Assembly (NCBI RefSeq): GCF_900880675.1
Contig: NC_044195.1
Coordinates: forward strand, 32,741,521 to 32,805,520
From: Sparus aurata
Taxonomy: Eukaryota; Chordata; Actinopteri; Spariformes; Sparidae
Direction of reading: 5' to 3'
Length of the DNA: 64,000 nucleotides
In this document: positions 55,336-64,000 of the stretch, piece after piece
Numbering within the stretch: the first letter of the stretch is position 1
Layout: each line of letters starts with the position of its first letter
The notes under the pieces: generated by a model
What the model saw: only the letters and a program-made list of their open reading frames with translations
Databases searched by the model: none
What the model was told of the DNA's origin: nothing
Program-made: the position numbers and the translations under genes

Positions 55336-55785
55336 TAGAGAGTCAACCAGACTGACTTATTATTGTGGGCCCCGAAAATTCTATGAAGACATTATAGTAT
55401 CAAAAGACACAATGCAGAAAATTAACTTGATTACAATTTCATAAGTTATATACAAATATAGCTTGAATAAAAGTTGAAAAAGCATAAATAGCAGCTCAAC
55501 CCTCATCCTGGAATTTGTGGTATCCTACCACTCAACACCAAGTAGGCCAACCTGCCAAACATCCAGCCAACACACATACACATTGGGTAGTTTTAATTTC
55601 TCTTATTTTTTTCCCTTGCTCCTCGCTGTCTGTCATCTTACAGGCCATCCCAATTATTTTATTTGTGCGATGTCTGAGGAGCCATGAACGAAGCACACGA
55701 GAACTGTATTTAGCCTAAAAATAGTGTTGCTTTCGTCAACAAAAATTATGACTAAATATCGTCCTATATTTTGTAAGATTTCAGG
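55336..55785. other. Spacer with unit-C-like words
   Basis: 55520-55590 ('aagtaggccaacctgccaaa', 'caacacac') is a diverged copy of 58770-58815 and 61465-61510. 55620-55700 repeats part of family R1 (6650-6740). No gene. Confidence 0.35.
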
Positions 55786-56901
55786 AGGCAGGCAGTTAAT
55801 CTAGGAGAGCTGGACAGGGCGGTAGAAGGTCGTCAACCCATCAGCAGGACCGATATCTGCTCCTTTGTGCAAGGAGGAACAGGTTGAGCACTGCCCGTGC
55901 CCTATAGAATGACCTCCAACAGGCCACTGGTGTGAATGTCTCTGCCCAAACAATCAGAAACAGACTTCATGAGGGTGGCCTGAGGGCGCGACGTCCTGTA
56001 GTGGGCCCTGTGCTCACCGCCCAGCACCATGGAGCATTTGCTAGAGAAAACCAGAATTGGCAAGCCCCTCACTGGTGACCTGTACTTTTCACAGATGAGA
56101 GCAGGTTCACCCTGAGCACCTGTGACAGACGTGAACGAGTCTGGGGAAGACAAGAAGAACGCTATGCTGCCTGCAACATCGTTCAGCATGACAGGTTTGG
56201 TGGTAGGTCAGTGATGGTCTGAGGAGGCATATCCAAGGCGGGACGCACAGACCTCTACTGGCTAGAAAATTGCAGTCTGACTGCCATTAGGTATCGGGAT
56301 GAAATCCCTGAACCCATTGTCAGACCCTATGCTGGTGCAGTAAGTCCTGGGGTCCTCCTTATACACAACAATGCCCGGCCTCATGTGGCAAGGGTATGTA
56401 GGCAGTACCTGGAGGATGAAGGAATTGATACAAGTGAATGGCCCTCAAGATCACCTGACTTAAACCCAATAGAGCACCTCGGGGACATTATGTTTCGGTC
56501 CATCAGGCACCACCAGGTTGCTCCTCAGACTTTACAGGACCTCTGGGATGCACTTACACAGATCTGGGAGGACATCCCACAAGACACCATCTGTCATCTC
56601 ATTAGGAGCATGCCGCGACGTTGTCAAGCATCCATACAAGCACGTGGGGGCAACACAAGATATTGAGAAGCATTTTGAGTTGCAGAAATTAAATTTTGGC
56701 AAAATGGACTAGCCTGTCACATCATTATTTCACTTTGATTGTCAGGGTGTCTATACATTTAAGCCCTCTGTAGGCTGAAAACTTTTTTTTCCATTAAAAG
56801 ATGTGGCATCCTTTCGTTCCAAAGACATTGCCCTGTCCATATCTATAGAGTTATCCAACATCTGATGTGTTTTCAAAGTGTTCCTTTAATTTTTTTGAGC
56901 A

Positions 56902-56910
<9 letters not shown>
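55786..56910 (+). mobile_element. Tc1-like transposon, transposase inactivated
   Basis: Frames across 55900-56666 encode a Tc1-like DDE transposase: 'LFTDESRFTLSTCDRRERVW' (first catalytic D), 'GRSVMV*GGI' (Trp to stop TGA at 56219-56221), 'LLIHNNARPHVAR' where the usual D of 'DNARPH' is N (56368-56370), and 'SRSPDLNPIEHL' (catalytic E). The last part (56385-56666) is open. The N-terminal HTH and left terminus are missing. The right end may be near 'gagcagtgta' at 56898. Confidence 0.85.

Positions 56911-56935
<25 letters not shown>
56903..56935. repeat. (TG)n microsatellite
   Basis: About 15 TG units at the right end of the Tc1-like element. Confidence 0.9.
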
Positions 56936-56938
<3 letters not shown>

Positions 56939-56941
56939 CTA

Positions 56942-56964
56942 ATCTATCTATCTATCTATCTATC

Positions 56965-57005
<41 letters not shown>
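56942..57005. repeat. Palindromic (ATCT)n(AGAT)n microsatellite
   Basis: About 6 ATCT units switch to about 9 AGAT/GATA units at 56966, so the two halves are reverse complements and can form a hairpin. Confidence 0.95.
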
Positions 57006-57473
57006 TTTTGCTATTCTTAAATATCCCAATGGTGCACTTCTACAAAAGAATATGTTTCAGGAGAAACTCAATCAAGAAGTTGTAGTTTATAATGTGAATA
57101 TATGGCTACCTACCTAAAGACAATGTGGGCTACATTAAAAGATGCAAAATATGGTACTACCACATTCTGTTTGATTCTATATGAGGCAGAGTTATGGAAA
57201 TGAAGGTCACATGAATGTAATTATTACACTCACTGTCTGCCCTATAAACTCAGTCCATGTGAATAATACCACTATTCCTACAATGACTCATTTGAGTCGA
57301 AGCGAGTAAACTCAACAAATCAGTATGCGGGGAAAGTCAGCTGTGATTGTGCTTCAGTTGTTTATAGTATTAAAGTACAACAGACCGCTGTAATCAAGTC
57401 ACAGACACATATTTTCATAACTTAGCAGGTAGTCTAGCTTCCTCTCTGACTTTTCTCCAAGCACTCTCCTTTA
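57006..57473. other. No recognisable gene
   Basis: AT-rich, with no open frame or repeat that I can support. Confidence 0.4.
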
Positions 57474-57832
57474 TTGTCGGGTCTCTGTATGCGTGTACAG
57501 CGGTATGGTGGTACAGACCTCGGGGAGCGGACCGGAGCGCTGCTGCCGGCGCTGCAGCCCCGGCTTGGAGCGACACAACAAGCGAGAAGAGCCAGCTGTT
57601 CTATTGTTGTGCTAACTGTTGCTAATGCTCCGTGCTCGGGGCCCCGGAGCTCTTTAGCTCCGTACTATACTACCACACTCCATACGCACACGACACAGAA
57701 ACAGATACACAGGTACTTTGACAAAACAGGAGAGAGCTTGGAGTAAAGTCACGGCTCGGCTGCACAGTCAAGCCCCGCCTTCTCACAGGCTGCAGCCATA
57801 TCCGGTCGCACTGCGCAGGCGCAAGCGACGAC
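57474..57832. promoter_or_regulatory. CpG-rich block, possible promoter or GC-rich element
   Basis: High CpG density (about 57510-57670 and 57760-57830) unlike the flanks. It borders the duplicated promoter-like block at 57833, but is not itself present at the second copy (60617). It may therefore be an insertion rather than an ancestral CpG island. Confidence 0.3.
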
Positions 57833-58244
57833 ACTTCCTCAATCCCCACTGGCGCCATTATTCAGATGATCTAGCTGCGGTGGTTTAACTTTCACGACAA
57901 CTCAAGACACAAAGTTAAGTTTGACACACACATTTAGTCTGACACAACGAAAGGGACCGAGGTTCAGTGTTTCCCCGGTGTCCCCCTGTAAATCTACACC
58001 CGCGGAGAGTTTATAATTATATGGAGGTGTTATAATGTGTCGTGATTGAGATCCTGACCCACCAAACATCCTGGAAAATGGCGAAGTTACGTTTTTCACT
58101 CTAAATTACAGAATCGTCACCAGAAACCTGGAACCTGTCTGACACACTCGAGGAGACGGAGGCTGTTTTCCGGGGAAAAGTTCACTGAAGTCTCGGTCTG
58201 GAGGGCTGACTGCTGCGGTGATTTATTTTCATCAAAAACACGCG
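57833..58244 (+). promoter_or_regulatory. Promoter/first-exon-like block P, copy 1
   Basis: Begins acttcctcaatccccactgg (ETS-like) with an E2F-like ggcgcc, and ends at a consensus donor acgcg|gtgagt (58244/58245). A mini-ORF ATGGCGAAGTTACG...TAA lies at about 58078-58104. The block is conserved at 60617-61004. No coding exon was found downstream before copy 2. Confidence 0.4.
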
Positions 58245-58387
58245 GTGAGTTACAGTTTTCTGTAGGACAGTCGGGACGCTTCTCCATGAACGTAACAGTC
58301 GGCTAGCCGTGTGTATGTGAAAACAAAACAAGGAATACTTAAAAAAAGAAAATGAATAGAAAAAAGAATAATGAATAATAACATGAG

Positions 58388-58390
<3 letters not shown>

Positions 58391-58436
<46 letters not shown>

Positions 58437-58440
58437 CATG
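58391..58440. repeat. (TG)n microsatellite with CG interruptions
   Basis: About 25 units with a cgcgcg interruption at about 58420. Confidence 0.9.
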
Positions 58441-58491
58441 TGCATGACAGGGGAGGAGGGTACAACATTGCAAATGCAACAGATAGAATTG

Positions 58492-58628
58492 CATCAGCTT
58501 TTTTAGACATTTTCACATTGCTCACATAAAACGAAAATTAAATAAGATAACATGTATATATGTTTATATGTTATTTAAGTTTCCTTTTATGTGAGCAATG
58601 TAAAAAATAATGTCTAAAAAAGCTGATG
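58492..58628. repeat. Long hairpin, MITE family H
   Basis: Arms of about 58 nt: 'catcagcttttttagacatt' onward against '...aatgtctaaaaaagctgatg', with a few mismatches and a short AT loop. This is the longest and best-kept member of the family. Confidence 0.85.
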
Positions 58629-58639
58629 TGAAATACTGA

Positions 58640-58870
58640 ACTTAGGAAAAAGACTGGTTAGATGTTGTGAAGCTTCATCTTCACTTCTATTGATTTTGAA
58701 AATGTTTTTGCTTTAAATGTCTTTCTCTCAAATTCACAAACCTTTTGGCCTTGATCTGGCTCCATAGTATTGTGCCGCTCAACAGCAGGTAGGCTACCAA
58801 CCAACCAACACACACACATTAAGTAATGATGTGGCTTATGCTGATTTGATCATAACTTCTCTCTCGTTCT
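58640..58870. repeat. Unit C intron-like block, copy 1
   Basis: Matches 61340-61520 ('ttttgaaaatgtttttgctt', 'ttggccttgatctggctcca', 'caacagcaggtaggctacca'). It follows block P at both places, so the local duplication covers P, hairpin arm and this block. Confidence 0.75.
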
Positions 58871-59925
58871 CTCTTTTCTTGAAACTTCTTGAAAGGACGT
58901 CTTTTGGCTTTTTCAAAATGGCCACTGTCATTAAATCATTCTCAAACTTTTGGCAGGAAAATCTTTGCTAATTTTCAAGAAGTTACAGTAGGAATAACAT
59001 TTATATTATTACTAATTTTTTCAAGTAAATATGTTCTGTATTAAATCAATGCATAATTACTTCATAATTCATTCTTTATATTACAATTAAACTGTGTTAA
59101 AAATGTGTGTATCAAATTTGATACACACATTTACAATATATTACATTTTTGTAATGTAATCTACATCAATCCTACCACAATACAACCACACACTATTTTG
59201 CAAGCACTGCACCAGCAATCACCTCTCACATGCCTACTGTGAAACTGTTTTTGTGCCGACCATAAAGTGAAAGAAAAAGGCTGTCAAAAGTTTTATGCAT
59301 TAAAAAAACAATGAGAGAATCTGCCTAAGATGTTCTATATTTTCAAAATGTTATTTGCACAGTTTAATTTGTATCTAAAATCAACATTGTTGTGAGCAAA
59401 AAGTTGCCAAAAATGCCCAATGTATCAAATGTGATACAAAAAATATCTCATAAACAAAATGATATAGAAATATTTTTTGAACTGATTTCGTTAAAAGGTT
59501 TTATAAACATCCCAGTTCCAAAAAATTTGAATTTTCTGACAATGTTTTGATGGGCCAGGCTTTACAGGTAATGTATGTTTGTTCATGTTCTTAATACTTT
59601 TAACAACATAAAGGGTTAGGCAAATATGCTTGCTGTATGAAAATGTTTATTCAACACTTGAAATCATTCAGGAAAATAAAAGGCTCAAAAAATATCCCCT
59701 TACCCTAAATGGGATCAAAATATGGTGATGTCTGCTTTTGGCGAAGGGGGCGGTGGGCTCTCTGCATCTGCCGTGTGTTTGGCTTGCAAATGATATTTGA
59801 GACTCAACTTACTTCAGTGGTAACTCATTTCATGTCGACAGTACATGCAGATAACTTTTGTCCTATCGACCGAACCATCTGGCCGTGTTTTGAAAGTGAA
59901 TTTGCCGTTCATAAGTCCTTTCTCC
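58871..59925. other. AT-rich region with TATCAAA/TTTGATA palindromes; probable DNA element
   Basis: 'gtatcaaatttgatac' (about 59109) and 'tgtatcaaatgtgataca' (about 59420) suggest a family of inverted words. 'ccttaccctaaatgggatca' near 59700 may be an end. No ORF recognised. Confidence 0.35.
59101..59132. repeat. Perfect 32-nt palindrome
   Basis: aaatgtgtgtatcaaa followed directly by its exact reverse complement, with no loop. Confidence 0.95.
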
Positions 59926-59947
59926 ATTTCCTTTCACTTTCGCTTTT
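59926..59947 (-). promoter_or_regulatory. Multi-repeat ISRE/IRF element
   Basis: On the minus strand it reads AAAAGCGAAAGTGAAAGGAAAT: four A-rich GAAA-type cores each spaced by two bases, the classic (GAAANN)n binding site of IRF/ISGF3. It lies about 670 bp upstream of promoter-like block P copy 2 in unit C. SAMD9/SAMD9L genes are interferon-induced in mammals, so the position is suggestive; function is inferred. Confidence 0.5.
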
Positions 59948-59984
59948 CAGTCCACCATGTTTTGACATTATATGACAAAATATA

Positions 59985-60345
59985 TATCTGTATTATCCAC
60001 TGATAATTACTTAATACTGTACCTGTTTGGAGTAAGGCCTTCATTCCCTTTTTTATTAGGGTCTAAGCACTAACTGGTACCCTCCTGATATGGGTCTCGG
60101 GATTGGGTGAGGCAGATAGGACAAAAGTTATCTGCCCTTACAAAAGTTTGAACAAAGAACCTCTTGCAGTCCATCTCACTTAGATGTAGGCATACACCAG
60201 TGTCCAGACTTATAAAAAGCCTCTTGAATGCCCTAAACCAATCAGGAAGTCTACCATTTCAAATTTACAATCCAATTTTAGTGTAGTTTTTGCCACTTTA
60301 GTATCGCACTTGAGCAAAGTTCTTCAGAGAATCAACCAGACTGAC
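59985..60345. repeat. Dispersed repeat family R1, copy 3
   Basis: Same words and order as 6250-6840 and 54955-55335. Confidence 0.7.
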
Positions 60346-60616
60346 TTATTATTGTGGGAACCAAAAAATTCTATGAAGACATTATAGTATCAAAAGACAC
60401 AGTGCAGAAAATTAACTCGATTACGAGACACCACGTAAACGGTGGTCATGTGATGAAAACTACAATCAAATATATAATGCAATATTGTTGATGAATAAAA
60501 ACAGGACTAAATGTGGTTAACAAAATAAAAACTCTTCTTAAATATCTCCATTTTCGTTGGACGAGACGAAATGTTATAACGCTATTTCGTCTCGCTATTA
60601 TTATTTTGGCGACGTC
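60346..60616. other. Spacer with MITE-like 'cgagacgaaat/atttcgtctcg' inverted words
   Basis: 'gacgagacgaaatg' (60560) and 'atttcgtctcgc' (60585) form a short inverted pair typical of a fish MITE end; related 'tcgtcaacaaaaattatgac' occurs at 55735. No gene. Confidence 0.4.
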
Positions 60617-61004
60617 ACTTCCTCAATCCCCACTGGCGTCATTATTTAGATGATCCACATGCGGTGGGGTTAACTTTTTCAAGACACAAAGTTAAGTTTG
60701 ACAAAAAGAAAGGGACCGAGGTTCAGTGTTTCCCCGGTGTCCCCCTGTAAATCTACACCCGCGGAGAGTTTATAATTTTAAGGAGGTGTTATAATGTGTC
60801 GTGATTGAGATCCTGGCCAATCAAACATCCTGGAAAATGGCGAAGTTACGTTTTTCACTCTAAATTACAGAATCATCATCAGTAAACTGAAAGCTGTCTG
60901 ACACACTCGAGGAGACGGAGGCTGTTTTCCAGGGGGAAAGTTCACTGAAATCTCGGTCTGGAGGGCTGACTGCTGCAGTGATTTATTTTCATCAGAAACA
61001 CGCG
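60617..61004 (+). promoter_or_regulatory. Promoter/first-exon-like block P, copy 2 (unit C)
   Basis: About 390 bases conserved with 57833-58244, from acttcctcaatcccc to the donor acgcg|gtgagt at 61004/61005. It is the best-placed candidate first exon for the unit C SAMD9-like gene whose small coding exon is at 62228. Conservation of the donor and of the mini-ORF supports, but does not prove, transcription. Confidence 0.45.
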
Positions 61005-61127
61005 GTGAGTTACAGTTTTCTGTTGGACGGTTGGGAGGACAGACAGGAGGACGGACGCTTCTCCACGAACAAAACAGTTGGCCAGCCGCGTGTGTGTGTT
61101 TGTGAGATATTTAATTTTTTAGGGGCG

Positions 61128-61255
61128 GCTGTAGCTCAGTGGGTAGAGCTGGTGGACCAGTGATCGGAAGGTGGCTAGTTCTAATCCCGGCTCCACTGAT
61201 TCCCGAATCCTGGAACTGAGCTACAAGTCGAAGTATCCTTGAGCAAAATAGTGAA
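61128..61255 (+). mobile_element. tRNA-derived SINE head
   Basis: 'ggcggctgtagctcagtggg' (A-box) and 'agttctaatcccggc' (degenerate B-box) followed by 'cgaagtatccttgagcaaaa', the usual start of a common fish SINE. It is 3'-truncated. It is not a tRNA gene: the acceptor stem and a proper B-box (GGTTCGA) are missing. Confidence 0.75.
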
Positions 61256-61520
61256 CCTAATATTTTATTTTACTTTTATGTGAGCAATGTAAAAAATAAT
61301 GTCTAAAAAAGCTGATATGAAATATTGAACGTAGAAAAAAAGACCGGTTACAATTTGTCAAGCTTTATCTTATATGGATTTTGAAAATGTTTTTGCTTTA
61401 AATGTCTTTCTTTCAAATTCACAAATCCTTTGGCCTTGATCTGGCTCCATAGAATTGGTCCACTCAACAGCAGGTAGGCTACCAACCAACCAACCAACCA
61501 ACACACACACACACACACTT
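61256..61520. repeat. Hairpin-family arm plus unit C intron-like block, copy 2
   Basis: 61266-61330 is the right arm of hairpin family H; 61340-61520 matches 58640-58815. A (CA)n run of about 9 units lies at 61500-61519. Confidence 0.65.
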
Positions 61521-61528
61521 GGGGAAAA

Positions 61529-61700
61529 AAAAACACTTGACCAAATCTGTCCTTTCACATCCACTGGTAATTGATTAATACTGTACCTATTTGGGGTTAT
61601 GTTTAAATCACCTATTTTATTAGTGATTTCTTTTTATTTTTCTTATTTTCAATTTAAGGCCTTGTACTTCAGCAAAGTCTTCCAAGAGAATCAACTGGAC
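61529..61700. repeat. R1-related block, second copy
   Basis: Matches 8145-8360. Confidence 0.6.
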
Positions 61701-61764
61701 TGATTGTAAATTGGGTCAGTGCAATCTAAAGACACTAATGTTAAAAAATGTCAATTTTTGGATG

Positions 61765-62417
61765 TTTGTTGAGCCAATTTTATGACCCAGAAGCGAGTTT
61801 TGTAGATTACCAGGCAGAAAGGAACTTCCTTAGTTTAAATCCATTAATTACAACATGATCACCCAACAGACTCATACAGCTGAGACAACCAATGACCTAG
61901 CCAGCATACTCAGCTTGAAGGGTCTGGAAGTAGGATGCTTGCTGTCGTCATCTTAACTAATCTATGACTGACAAGTCAAAATCTTTCCTACGTCAATAGT
62001 AAATAGAAAATGTTGATGCTCAGAGCAAAAGTTTAGTTTGTCAGTTGAGGCTCAAAACATTGCCCTAAATGTAAAGACATTTGTTTTTTACTTTCTATTG
62101 GAGCATAAGTGGTAAATATTTGTGAAAAGTTAAAGCTGAAATATATGACATTTTGTGTTTTATGTGTTAGCAGTACAGCATCTTGTCCTCTATTGCTTAT
62201 TTCATTTTCAAATACTTTTTTTTGCAGCATCCGTGATCTCTACATTTGTGCAGAAGGAGCCAACGTTGTCATGGCGGATCATGGTAGAACATTTCAGGTA
62301 AATAAAAGATTAAATAATCTGCATAATCTAAAATTAGTATTTATTAAACAATACACTCTCACTCCCAACCTATCAAATATAGCCGCTTAGTCAGTGGCTT
62401 TAAAGTTCCCATGAAGT
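61765..62417. repeat. Unit C paralogue of unit A 10785-10961 + 13124-13617 (empty site of the L1)
   Basis: Runs through 'ccagcatactcagcttgaag' directly to 'ctgtcgtcatctta', which in unit A are separated by the 2.16-kb L1-type insertion. It includes the small coding exon 62228-62297 and continues to the 'ttcccatgaag' point where a SINE sits. Confidence 0.85.
62228..62297 (+). CDS. SAMD9-like unit C, small 5' coding exon (gene continues off the window)
   Basis: Acceptor tttttttgcag, donor gtaaat. It is homologous to 13411-13480 and 44422-44488. ATG 62271 (gttgtcATGG, strong context) starts MADHGRTFQ in phase 0, so unlike unit A the start is kept. The preceding exon counterpart (about 62103-62131) has lost its acceptor (ttggag for ttgcag) and has no ATG. 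The large exon is not in the window; it would lie beyond the gap at 63350-63849 or past the right edge. Confidence 0.55.
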
Positions 62418-62696
62418 GGGAGCTGAAGAGGTGCCAGTTCACTTCCTGGGTTACTGTCAAGGTGCCTTTGAGCAAAGCGCCGTACCCCCCATATGCTCCC
62501 CCGGCGCTTTTACAGCAGCCCACTGCTCCTAGCTTGCAGTGTGTATATGTGTTTATACTTACAATGTGCAGCTAGTGATAGGTTAAATGCAAAGAACAAA
62601 TTTCGGGTGTGTTTGCATGTAGCATGTGATATATCTGGGAAAAAAAAAAACAATTTCCCCCGAGGATTAATAAAGTATGAGGGGGAAAAAAAGTGT
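62418..62696 (+). mobile_element. SINE insertion (5'-truncated), with unit A as empty site
   Basis: 'aggtgccagttcacttcctg', 'cctttgagcaaagcgccgta', 'cccactgctcctagc' and 'ggttaaatgcaaagaacaaa' are the body of a common fish SINE, ending in an A-rich tail. Unit A at 13615-13625 reads straight through (catgaag|tgtaaatcgatg). AAGTG flanks the insertion and may be the target duplication. Confidence 0.75.
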
Positions 62697-63349
62697 AAAT
62701 CGATGTTGAAGTGTTCTAATTGTGCATGTGTTGCTCTATGTCTCACTTATACGCCAGTATCAGGCCAAACAATGGCAAAAAGTCCAATTGTAGAGTATTT
62801 AACGTATGTGGGAGTTTGTAACTTTCTGGGAACGATACAAAATTGGTGATGCTCATCAGGGCCCTTTTATGATGCTACCATCGATATATAAACAAGACGA
62901 CATCAGTGCTGATTACTATATAAAAACACAACTTAAAAACTTGAATGAGAACACAAGTTTTGATCTTTATTCACTGATTTGGGTGAATCTGGATCATATT
63001 TTATGGAGAAAGGATTTTCAGTTTTGATGTCCTGTGGCAGGTCAGCCTCAGCCCTGGCGTTATTGGATTGTGGTTTTGTAGTCACAGCGCCACCTAATGT
63101 TGAGTAGCCTCCCAGCTTGCCATTTGGCATCATGTTTCTTTTGGTCCTCAGGGGGTGTTTGTTGAGCCAATTTTATGACCCAGAAGCGAGTTCTGTAGAT
63201 TATTAGGCGGAAAGGAACCATGTTGTAATTAATGGAATCCATTAATTACAACATGAATTATTACGTCCCTCACCAACTCAACTACAACTTCAATCCCTTC
63301 GCAGTCCATCCGAAATTATTTTAATAATTCCCTGTCATTTAGCGTCTCC
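62697..63349. other. Unit C intron-like sequence
   Basis: Left part resembles unit A past 13617. 63075-63250 repeats words of 10740-10890 ('gcctcccagcttgcca', 'ttgttgagccaattttatga'), ending with an inverted 'ccattaattacaacatg/catgttgtaattaatgg' pair (63219-63256). No gene. Confidence 0.4.
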
Positions 63350-63849
63350 NNNNNNNNNNNNNNNNNNNNNNNNNNNNNNNNNNNNNNNNNNNNNNNNNNN
63401 NNNNNNNNNNNNNNNNNNNNNNNNNNNNNNNNNNNNNNNNNNNNNNNNNNNNNNNNNNNNNNNNNNNNNNNNNNNNNNNNNNNNNNNNNNNNNNNNNNNN
63501 NNNNNNNNNNNNNNNNNNNNNNNNNNNNNNNNNNNNNNNNNNNNNNNNNNNNNNNNNNNNNNNNNNNNNNNNNNNNNNNNNNNNNNNNNNNNNNNNNNNN
63601 NNNNNNNNNNNNNNNNNNNNNNNNNNNNNNNNNNNNNNNNNNNNNNNNNNNNNNNNNNNNNNNNNNNNNNNNNNNNNNNNNNNNNNNNNNNNNNNNNNNN
63701 NNNNNNNNNNNNNNNNNNNNNNNNNNNNNNNNNNNNNNNNNNNNNNNNNNNNNNNNNNNNNNNNNNNNNNNNNNNNNNNNNNNNNNNNNNNNNNNNNNNN
63801 NNNNNNNNNNNNNNNNNNNNNNNNNNNNNNNNNNNNNNNNNNNNNNNNN
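63350..63849. other. Assembly gap (500 N)
   Basis: Exactly 500 unknown bases, the usual placeholder for a scaffold join of unknown size. The open frame spanning it is an artefact. Confidence 0.99.
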
Positions 63850-64000
63850 TTGCTTCAATGTGATGTAATTGAGTATCGAACAGTTTTGCAATGACAGCTT
63901 CTTCCTGGTTTTATTGAACCACATCCAGGAACCACACTGGTGATTTCCTCACTGCAAAACAGATTAAATATAATTGCAGTGTGAGGATAAGTGTTGTGAA
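63850..64000. repeat. Start of a further unit copy
   Basis: Matches 36810-36950 ('gcaatgacagcttcttcctg', 'ataattgcagtgtgaggata'). Confidence 0.7.

Noticed and set aside
61128..61200. tRNA gene candidate (A-box tagctcagtggg)
   Set aside because: The B-box is degenerate, no acceptor stem can be paired, and the following sequence is the body of a known type of fish SINE.
63316..63924. 202-codon minus-strand ORF
   Set aside because: It consists almost entirely of the 500-N gap.
1..64000. CRISPR arrays, operons, bacterial-type defence islands
   Set aside because: The sequence is vertebrate; the tandem repeats are microsatellites without spacer structure, and genes are split by introns.

Overview
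The window is animal nuclear DNA, almost certainly from a ray-finned (percomorph-type) teleost. It has intron/exon genes with GT-AG splice sites and polyadenylation signals. It is dense in fish-typical mobile DNA: hAT elements and MITEs, Tc1-like and pogo-like elements, L2/Rex1-type, L1-type and RTE-type LINEs, and a tRNA-headed SINE. CA/GT, CT, TA and TCTA microsatellites and one 500-N scaffold gap are also present. Species cannot be read from the sequence.

Three repeating units of a SAMD9/SAMD9L-like gene family dominate the window, all on the + strand. These are large cytosolic STAND-like antiviral and growth-restriction proteins. Unit A (about 5.3-21 kb) has a small 5' coding exon (13411-13480) and one large exon (16925-19750). 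Unit B (about 26.8-54.5 kb) has a tandemly duplicated pair of 5' exons (42175-42398 and 44270-44488) and a large 3' exon (48013-52496). Unit C (about 57.4 kb to the right edge) shows a promoter-like block (60617-61004), the small 5' exon (62228-62297), then an assembly gap; its large exon must lie outside. Both visible large exons depart from the normal protein. Unit A has lost the core of the SAM domain, carries an in-frame tandem duplication of the AlbA_2 (Schlafen-like) module, has lost Walker A, and stops at 931 residues. Unit B keeps a full set of domains but has three frame-breaking lesions (about 1 nt and 11 nt missing, 11 nt gained), the first just before Walker A.

At the left edge are the last four exons (3115-4460) of a TFCP2/LSF-family transcription factor gene; its earlier exons are outside the window. 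Its 3' end and the flanking repeats were copied to 21.96-24.87 kb, where exon A and the 3' UTR survive. A scrap of exon B reappears at 28.12 kb. The duplications that spread the SAMD9-like units therefore carried the neighbouring gene tail with them.

The rest is layered mobile DNA. Because units A, B and C are paralogous, one unit often serves as the 'empty site' for an insertion in another, so events can be ordered. Examples are an L1-type insertion in unit A at 10962-13123, a SINE in unit C at 62418-62696, and a hAT-in-hAT nest in unit B at 44523-46951. No CRISPR arrays, operons, rRNA or free-standing tRNA genes were seen.
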